From Bacteroidaceae bacterium (GTDB lineage Bacteria > Bacteroidota > Bacteroidia > Bacteroidales > Bacteroidaceae), in the NCBI GenBank assembly GCA_017507385.1, contig JAFWAX010000036.1, forward strand, positions 1-50,123: DNA of 50,123 nt. Reading direction: 5' to 3'. The notes beneath the pieces are model-generated. The model did not search any database, was not told where the DNA came from, and saw only the letters and a program-made list of their open reading frames with translations. The position numbers and the translations under genes were made by a program. The first letter of the stretch is position 1, and every line of letters begins with the position of its first letter. Of this stretch, positions 44,404 through 50,123 are shown in pieces.

Positions 44404-46470
44404 ATGGAAAAGAAGCTATTCAAGAGAACAACCGTAACAGCAGCGCTCCCCTACGCCAACGGTCCTGTACACATAGGGCATCTCGCCGGCGTATATGTAC
44501 CTGCTGACATATATGTGCGCTACCTTCGTCTGAAAGGCCGCGAAGTGATGTTTGTGTGCGGAAGCGACGAGCACGGCGTGCCCGTGACCATCCGCGCCAA
44601 GAAGGAAGGATGCACCGTACAGGATGTGGTGGACCGCTACCACGGCATTATCAAAAAGTCCTTCGCTGATTTCGGTATCAGCTTCGACATCTACAACCGC
44701 ACCACAAGCAAGACACACCACCAATTTGCAGCAGACTTCTTCAAGAAACTCTACGATGAGGGGAAATTTGTGGAAATCATTTCCGAGCAGTTCTACGACG
44801 AGGAGACCAAGCAGTTCCTGACCGACCGCAACATCAAGGGCGAATGCCCACGCTGCCACGCAGAAGGTGCATACGGCGACCAGTGCGAGAAGTGCGGTGC
44901 AACCCTTTCGCCCGAGGAACTCATCAACCCAGTCAATGCCATCAACGGAAATGCCCTCGTGAAAAAGCAGACCAAACACTGGTACCTTCCACTCGACCAA
45001 TATCAGGGCTGGCTGGAAGACTGGATTCTGAAAAGCCACCCGGAATGGCGCAGCAATGTGTACGGACAGTGCAAGTCATGGCTCGACAGCGGCTTGAAGC
45101 CTCGCGCCGTAACACGCGACCTCGACTGGGGCATCCCAGTTCCTGTAGAAGGAGCTGAGGGAAAAGTCCTGTATGTGTGGTTCGACGCTCCAATCGGCTA
45201 TGTGTCAAACACGAAAGACCTTTGCGAAAGCGCACCGGAAAAATGGGGCACATGGCAAAAGTGGTGGCAGGACGAAGACACTCGATTGGTACATTTCATC
45301 GGCAAAGACAACATCGTCTTCCACTGCATCGTTTTCCCTTCCATGCTGAAAGCACATGGCGACTACATCCTGCCCGACAACGTGCCAGCCAACGAGTTCC
45401 TGAACTTGGAAGGCAACAAAATATCAACTTCAAAGAACTATGCGGTATGGCTGAACGAATACTTGGAAGAAATGCCAGACCGCAAAGACGAGCTCCGCTA
45501 TGTGCTGACAGCGAACGCTCCCGAGACCAAAGACAACGATTTCACATGGGCTGATTTTCAGGCACGCTGCAATAATGAGCTGGTTGCCGTATATGGCAAC
45601 TTCGTCAACCGCGCCTTGCAGCTCACCCAGAAGTATTACGAAGGTATTGTACCACCATGTGGCGAACTGACAGAAGGCGACAAAGCAACGCTGGCAGAAT
45701 TTGCATCCGTGAAAGACAATCTGGAAAACCTCATTGAGAACTTCAAGTTCCGTGAAGCTCAGAAAGAGGCGATGAATCTGGCACGCATCGGCAACAAGTA
45801 CATTGCAGACGAGGAACCTTGGAAAGTTATCAAGACAGACCCGGAACGTGTGAAGACCATCATCTATATTTCGCTGCAACTCACTGCGAATCTGGCCATT
45901 GCGTTCGAGCCATTCCTGCCATTCTCTTCAGCAAGACTTCGCGAAATGATTTGTATGAAGGAACTGGACTGGGAAGACTTGGGCAAAACAGACCTCCTGC
46001 CAGCAGGCAAGCAACTGGCAAAGCCAAGTCTGCTGTTCTCAAAAATAGAAGATGAGACCATTAAATTCCAGATGGACAAACTGGAAGCAACCATCAAGGC
46101 CAACGAGGCTGCCAATGCAGAAGTTGCCCCTGTGAAGGAAACCGTAGCGTTCGACGACTTTACAAAGCTTGACATCCGCGTAGCAACCGTGCAGGAATGC
46201 GAACGCGTTCCGAAGATGAAAAAGCTGCTCAAATTCAAGCTTGACGATGGAACCCCACAAGGACGTACCATCGTGAGCGGCATCGCTCAATGGTATGAAC
46301 CCGAGCAGCTTGTAGGCAAGCAAGTGCTCTTCATCGCCAACCTGGCACCACGCGAGTTCAAGAATGGACTCGTCAGCGAAGGAATGATACTCTCGGCCGA
46401 GAACTACGATGGAAGCATCAGCGTCACCACTGTAGAAAAGCCTGTCAAAGGCGGAAGCCAAGTAGGATAA
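44404..46470 (+). CDS. metG: Methionyl-tRNA synthetase
   Basis: Class I aminoacyl-tRNA synthetase that charges tRNA-Met; 688 residues. The HIGH-type motif is [14 protein letters not shown] near residue 20. A Zn-binding knuckle with [18 protein letters not shown] lies near 145, and the KMSKS-equivalent is [13 protein letters not shown] near 335. The anticodon-binding helical domain follows, and the C-terminal 105 residues form a tRNA-binding OB-fold ([20 protein letters not shown]), the dimerising type. The shorter start is supported by the -7 element. The next gene starts 23 bases after the stop. Confidence 0.96.
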   Translation: MEKKLFKRTTVTAALPYANGPVHIGHLAGVYVPADIYVRYLRLKGREVMFVCGSDEHGVPVTIRAKKEGCTVQDVVDRYHGIIKKSFADFGISFDIYNRTTSKTHHQFAADFFKKLYDEGKFVEIISEQFYDEETKQFLTDRNIKGECPRCHAEGAYGDQCEKCGATLSPEELINPVNAINGNALVKKQTKHWYLPLDQYQGWLEDWILKSHPEWRSNVYGQCKSWLDSGLKPRAVTRDLDWGIPVPVEGAEGKVLYVWFDAPIGYVSNTKDLCESAPEKWGTWQKWWQDEDTRLVHFIGKDNIVFHCIVFPSMLKAHGDYILPDNVPANEFLNLEGNKISTSKNYAVWLNEYLEEMPDRKDELRYVLTANAPETKDNDFTWADFQARCNNELVAVYGNFVNRALQLTQKYYEGIVPPCGELTEGDKATLAEFASVKDNLENLIENFKFREAQKEAMNLARIGNKYIADEEPWKVIKTDPERVKTIIYISLQLTANLAIAFEPFLPFSSARLREMICMKELDWEDLGKTDLLPAGKQLAKPSLLFSKIEDETIKFQMDKLEATIKANEAANAEVAPVKETVAFDDFTKLDIRVATVQECERVPKMKKLLKFKLDDGTPQGRTIVSGIAQWYEPEQLVGKQVLFIANLAPREFKNGLVSEGMILSAENYDGSISVTTVEKPVKGGSQVG

Positions 46471-46493
46471 CCTGATCCACATAATCCTTTCCC

Positions 46494-47855
46494 ATGATTC
46501 GCCTCACGATATTACTTGTCTGTGCAACCTTAGCCGTCTCAGCACTGCTTATTTGGTGCATCAGCCGCTGGAACACTTGGTTCGGCAACCAAGAAGAAGA
46601 GCCATACTGCAATTCTACAATGCCAGAGAGAATCATGCTCACATTTGGCGATAGCTGCGAATGGAACAGGAATATCAGCTGGACATGTGGAGAAACTGTC
46701 TCGCCAGCCTTCGTGGAACTCACGGACAGAGAGACAAATCAAACACAGCGCATCAATGCCTACGGAGAAGTATTCAAGTCCAGAAGCGGGAAAGCTGCCT
46801 ATTATGTGGCTCGACTAAGAAATCTGGAAGACGGACACTCATATCGCTACCGTGTATGCACAGGAGACAAGCATTCCGACTGGTACGGCTTCTGTCTGCA
46901 ACCCCTTGAAGAGCAGTCGTTTTCCTTTATCTACATTGGTGATGTTCAAGACACATTGGGTGGAATCACAAATCAAATTCTCCGCAAGACACTCGCAAGC
47001 AACCCCGACATAAATTTCCTCGTATGTGGCGGCGACTTGGTTGAGCAACCTACTCATACTTACTGGAATGAAGCTTTCCAGAGCATGGATTCCATCAGAC
47101 AGAAAATACCGATACTCACTGTGACTGGCAACCACGACTACCTGAAAGGAATCATCGGCACACTTGAACGCCGTTTCTCGCTCACACACTCCTACTATCT
47201 CGACTCGATGGAGGGAGAAAACCAGGTATTCACCATCCGCTACAAAGATGCGCAGCTATTCTGTTTGGACAGCAACCGCGAATTCTTCTACTTACTGACA
47301 CAACGCCAATGGCTTGAGAAGAAACTGGAGGCAAGCAAAGCCAAATGGAAAGTAGTCGTCTTGCACCATCCGCTTTACTCCATACAAGGAAAATGTAACA
47401 ACCTGATACAGAGGTGGATGTTTGACGGGCTGATCAGAGAGCACAAAGTGGATGCCGTACTGCAGGGACATGAGCATGCTTATGCCCGAATGACGAACCA
47501 TCTGGACAACGGGACGCCTACAACGCCCATTTACACGGTCAGCCATTGCTCGCCCAAGAACTACCGCATCGAGTTTGATGAGCTGTTCGACAGGTTCGGT
47601 TCGGGCAGCCGCTACTATCAGAAACTGCGTACTGCAGGCGACACCCTGTTCATCACTGCTGTAGATGCCTGCACACAAACGCTTTACGACTCGCTGTTCA
47701 TCGTCAAGAACAGCCAAGCGACAAGGCTGACTGACGCAGCAAGGAGACTGCCAGAAACCATCCGATTCACTCCCACTCCTGGCAACAAGAAAGACGCAGC
47801 CTTCGCTAAGCGCATAGAAGAGTATAAACGCCGACGCCATGCCGTCAACAGATAA
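46494..47855 (+). CDS. Membrane-anchored metallophosphoesterase (purple-acid-phosphatase-like)
   Basis: A 453-residue protein with an N-terminal hydrophobic anchor (about 3-22), an Ig/fibronectin-like domain (about 45-135), as in purple acid phosphatases, and a calcineurin-like phosphoesterase domain. Metal ligands are visible in order: IGDVQD near 151, VCGGDLVEQ near 178, VTGNHDY near 213, LHHPLYS near 293 and LQGHEHAYA near 327. All ligand positions seem present. The C-terminal 100 residues are not recognised. It is followed after six bases by an LtaS-like gene, so it may act on a phosphorylated envelope component. Substrate unknown. Confidence 0.87.
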   Translation: MIRLTILLVCATLAVSALLIWCISRWNTWFGNQEEEPYCNSTMPERIMLTFGDSCEWNRNISWTCGETVSPAFVELTDRETNQTQRINAYGEVFKSRSGKAAYYVARLRNLEDGHSYRYRVCTGDKHSDWYGFCLQPLEEQSFSFIYIGDVQDTLGGITNQILRKTLASNPDINFLVCGGDLVEQPTHTYWNEAFQSMDSIRQKIPILTVTGNHDYLKGIIGTLERRFSLTHSYYLDSMEGENQVFTIRYKDAQLFCLDSNREFFYLLTQRQWLEKKLEASKAKWKVVVLHHPLYSIQGKCNNLIQRWMFDGLIREHKVDAVLQGHEHAYARMTNHLDNGTPTTPIYTVSHCSPKNYRIEFDELFDRFGSGSRYYQKLRTAGDTLFITAVDACTQTLYDSLFIVKNSQATRLTDAARRLPETIRFTPTPGNKKDAAFAKRIEEYKRRRHAVNR

Positions 47856-47861
47856 AATCCC

Positions 47862-49892
47862 ATGACAATGAAGCGCATTCAACTACAAAAGTCATTCTTT
47901 ACAAGCCCCATTGCTTTCGGCTTTAACCTCTTGCTCGTCTATATCGTTTATGGCCTATGCAGGCTTGCCTATCTCTTCGAAAACTGGTCTGTCCTGTCGG
48001 AAGGATTCGACAAACTCTCTTTCTGGGAAGCATTCAAGGGATGCTGGATGTTTGACACTTCTGCCATCCTTTACACCAATGCCCTGTATGCCATCTTGAT
48101 GCTCCTTCCGCTGCATGTGAAGGAAACAGACTGGTGGCAGAACATGGCAAAATGGATTTACATCACCATCAACTCGCTGTGCATCATCGCCAACCTTACC
48201 GATGCTGTTTACTTCCAGTACACTGGCCGCCGCACCACCACCTCCGTCTTTCAGGAATTCAGCAACGAGGGCAACATCGCTGACATCATGGGAGTTGAGG
48301 CATTCCGCCACTGGTATCTCGTCTTGACAGGCATCGTTTTAATAGCAGGACTCATCACACTATATGCCAAGCCGGCAGGAGAATTCAAGCTCCACACGCT
48401 CAAAGACCGCCTCGTGTACTACATCACGCAGTTTGTCTGTTTCGGACTCTATATTCCGATCACCATCTGTGGAATGCGCGGAGGAGCAACCACAGCCGTC
48501 CGCCCCATCACATTGAGCAACGCCAACCAGTACGTCAACCGACCGGCAGAAGCTGCTCTCATCCTGAATACACCCTTCTCCCTGATTCGCTCCATCAACA
48601 AGAGCGTCTTCGTTGACCCCAAGTTCTTTCCCCGCGAAGAACTTGACAAGCTGTACAGTCCCATACACACTCCGGCAGACAGCATCATTGCCAACCCCAA
48701 GAATGTCGTAGTGCTCATCATGGAAAGCTACGGAAAAGAATACATCGGCAGCTACAACGACACGCTACAAGGCGGCAGATACAAAGGTTACACCCCCTTC
48801 ACAGACTCCCTCATCAGCCAATCACTCACCTTTGACTACACCTTTGCCAACGGAAGAAAGAGCATCGACGGAATGCCCTCCATCCTGTCAAGCATTCCAC
48901 GCTTCGTCGAACCATTCTTCCTCACCCCTGCAGCCATGAACAAAGTCAGCGGACTGGCAGGCGAACTAACGCAGGTCGGCTATTATTCTGCCTTCTTCCA
49001 TGGCGCAGAAAATGGCTCCATGGGTTTCGAGGCATTTGCCAAAGCTACAGGCTACCAAGACTACTTTGGTCGAACCGAATACAACCAGGACAAGCGCTTC
49101 AACGGCGACAAGGACTTCGATGGCATGTGGGCCATCTGGGATGAAGAATTCCTTCAGTTCTACGCTCTGCAGATGAGCCAAATGAAGCAGCCCTTCATCA
49201 CCTCCATCTTTACAGCCAGTTCGCACCACCCCTACAAAGTGCCCGAACGCTATCAACACATCTACAAGGACGAGCCAGGCGACGATAATGCCATGCACAA
49301 GTGCATCCGCTACGTTGACCATGCGCTGAAACTTTTCTTCGAGACTGCCAAGAAACAGCCGTGGTACGACAACACCATCTTTGTGCTCACAGCCGACCAC
49401 ACCAACCGCACCTCCCTTGCCGAATACGAAACCGACCTCGGCGTGTTCAGCGTGCCACTCATCATCTTCGACCCCTCCGGACAAATTAAGCCCGAGCGCC
49501 GCCACTGCATCGCACAGCAGATTGACATCATGCCAACCATACTCAACCATGTAGGATACAGCAAACCATACATCGCCTTCGGCAACGACCTCCTCAACAC
49601 CCCTGACAGCGCAACCTGGGCCGTCAACCACACCAATGGCATCTATCAATACGTGAAAGGAGACCATGTGCTCCAGTTCACCGATGGCGGCGAGGTGAAA
49701 GCCATCTACAACTACAAAACAGATTGGTTCATGAAGAACAACCTCAAGAATCAAACCGCACAGAAAGAGAAAGATATGGAGCAAGAACTGAAAGCCATCA
49801 TACAGTCATACATGGAACGCATGATAGAAGATAGGCTGACATGGGATAGCGCAGCTCGAGAATCAAATCCACACAAGACTGAAAATCAATAA
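47862..49892 (+). CDS. LTA synthase family (sulfatase-fold) membrane transferase
   Basis: A 676-residue protein with five N-terminal membrane segments (about 18-38, 62-82, 95-115, 145-165 and 180-205), followed by an extracytoplasmic sulfatase/alkaline-phosphatase-fold domain. The metal/nucleophile motifs are VVVLIMESYGKEYIGS near residue 286, the nucleophile loop NGRKSIDGMPSILSS near 330, FHGAENGSMGF near 382, and the metal-binding VLTADHTNRTSL near 510. LtaS transfers phosphoglycerol in Gram-positives; homologues in Gram-negatives transfer phosphoglycerol or phosphoethanolamine to glycans. Acceptor here unknown. Two in-frame Met codons (47862 and 47868) are both possible starts. It lies between a phosphoesterase and a glycosyltransferase gene. 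Confidence 0.9.
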   Translation: MTMKRIQLQKSFFTSPIAFGFNLLLVYIVYGLCRLAYLFENWSVLSEGFDKLSFWEAFKGCWMFDTSAILYTNALYAILMLLPLHVKETDWWQNMAKWIYITINSLCIIANLTDAVYFQYTGRRTTTSVFQEFSNEGNIADIMGVEAFRHWYLVLTGIVLIAGLITLYAKPAGEFKLHTLKDRLVYYITQFVCFGLYIPITICGMRGGATTAVRPITLSNANQYVNRPAEAALILNTPFSLIRSINKSVFVDPKFFPREELDKLYSPIHTPADSIIANPKNVVVLIMESYGKEYIGSYNDTLQGGRYKGYTPFTDSLISQSLTFDYTFANGRKSIDGMPSILSSIPRFVEPFFLTPAAMNKVSGLAGELTQVGYYSAFFHGAENGSMGFEAFAKATGYQDYFGRTEYNQDKRFNGDKDFDGMWAIWDEEFLQFYALQMSQMKQPFITSIFTASSHHPYKVPERYQHIYKDEPGDDNAMHKCIRYVDHALKLFFETAKKQPWYDNTIFVLTADHTNRTSLAEYETDLGVFSVPLIIFDPSGQIKPERRHCIAQQIDIMPTILNHVGYSKPYIAFGNDLLNTPDSATWAVNHTNGIYQYVKGDHVLQFTDGGEVKAIYNYKTDWFMKNNLKNQTAQKEKDMEQELKAIIQSYMERMIEDRLTWDSAARESNPHKTENQ

Positions 49893-49901
49893 TTCGCAGC
49901 A

Positions 49902-50123
49902 ATGAACATCGCCTATCTCATCTCAGTCTATACAGATGCGCCTCAACTGAAAAGGCTGGTCGAAGCCTTGCATCCTGATGCCCAATTCTTTATCCATGTC
50001 GACAAAAAATCAGACATCAGACCATTCACAGCCATCCTGCATGGCAAAAACATACATTATATAGAGAATCGCATCCATGTACGATGGGCGACCATCACAC
50101 AAGTAGATTTCCAGATAGCGCTC
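49902..50123 (+). CDS. Glycosyltransferase family 14-like (core-2/I-branching type), 5' part only
   Basis: The first 74 codons are present and the frame runs off the window. The opening MNIAYLISVYTDAPQLKRLV, then FFIHVDKKSDI near residue 30 and the IHYIENRIHVRWAT stretch near 52, is characteristic of the bacterial relatives of core-2/I-branching beta-1,6-N-acetylglucosaminyltransferases. It starts nine bases after the LtaS-like gene and is probably translated from the same mRNA. Specificity cannot be judged from the fragment. Confidence 0.85.
   Translation, partial: MNIAYLISVYTDAPQLKRLVEALHPDAQFFIHVDKKSDIRPFTAILHGKNIHYIENRIHVRWATITQVDFQIAL

Overview
The window is chromosomal DNA from a member of the Bacteroidales, most likely a Prevotella-like species (Prevotellaceae). 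Three things point there: promoters upstream of many genes fit the Bacteroidetes pattern (TAnnTTTG at -7, in several cases with TTTG about 20 bases further upstream) rather than the sigma70 pattern; secreted proteins end in the Prevotella-type tail GxYIxNGKKxLVK; and the gene families (GH3-like ligase, DUF3108, fused SpmA-SpmB, TrkA/TrkH pair, VTC/DUF4956) are typical of that order. There is no phage, no insertion sequence, no rRNA and no CRISPR array. Most of the window is housekeeping DNA.

Layout. 0.2-4 kb: lipoprotein and GH3-family ligase (minus). 4-6.5 kb: acpP-fabF-rnc (minus). 6.6-9 kb: typA (minus) diverging from rpsO (plus). 9-11 kb: heptosyltransferase-like GT9 and a lipid A-type acyltransferase (minus). 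11.2-15.3 kb: a five-gene minus-strand cassette of VTC polyphosphate polymerase, DUF4956 membrane protein, outer-membrane barrel, small secreted protein and a Cthe_2159-like beta-helix carbohydrate-binding protein. 15.9-17.5 kb: BspA-like leucine-rich-repeat surface protein. 17.6-22.4 kb: rimP-nusA-infB. 22.5-27.8 kb: cvpA-sufB-sufC-sufD-spmAB, with sufC broken by one in-frame TAA. 27.8-28.5 kb: a small peptide gene and a decayed surface-protein remnant. 28.5-31.2 kb: DUF3108 protein, small membrane protein and S41 protease (minus). 31.4-32.3 kb: xerD. 32.3-37.2 kb: GT4-GT2-SulP-FAD oxidoreductase (minus, overlapping). 37.4 kb: tRNA-Asn. 37.5-38.3 kb: repeat-rich noncoding DNA. 38.3-43.2 kb: dxs-trkA-trkH (minus). 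43.6 kb: small outer-membrane barrel. 44.4-50.1 kb: metG, then a metallophosphoesterase, an LtaS-like sulfatase-fold transferase and the start of a GT14 glycosyltransferase.

The best candidate for an under-described system is the VTC/DUF4956 cassette, which couples a polyphosphate-polymerase fold on the cytoplasmic side to a multispanning membrane protein and three exported proteins. The most striking single event is the nonsense codon in sufC, which lies between the ABC signature motif and Walker B and has an in-frame ATG nine bases after it. The noncoding DNA is also notable: a 200-bp nested inverted-repeat element next to tRNA-Asn, related short repeats elsewhere in the window, a perfect 29-bp inverted repeat at 15.6 kb, and a duplicated block of about 140 bp upstream of the trkH stop. 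All functional calls come from reading the translated sequences; no database search was run.
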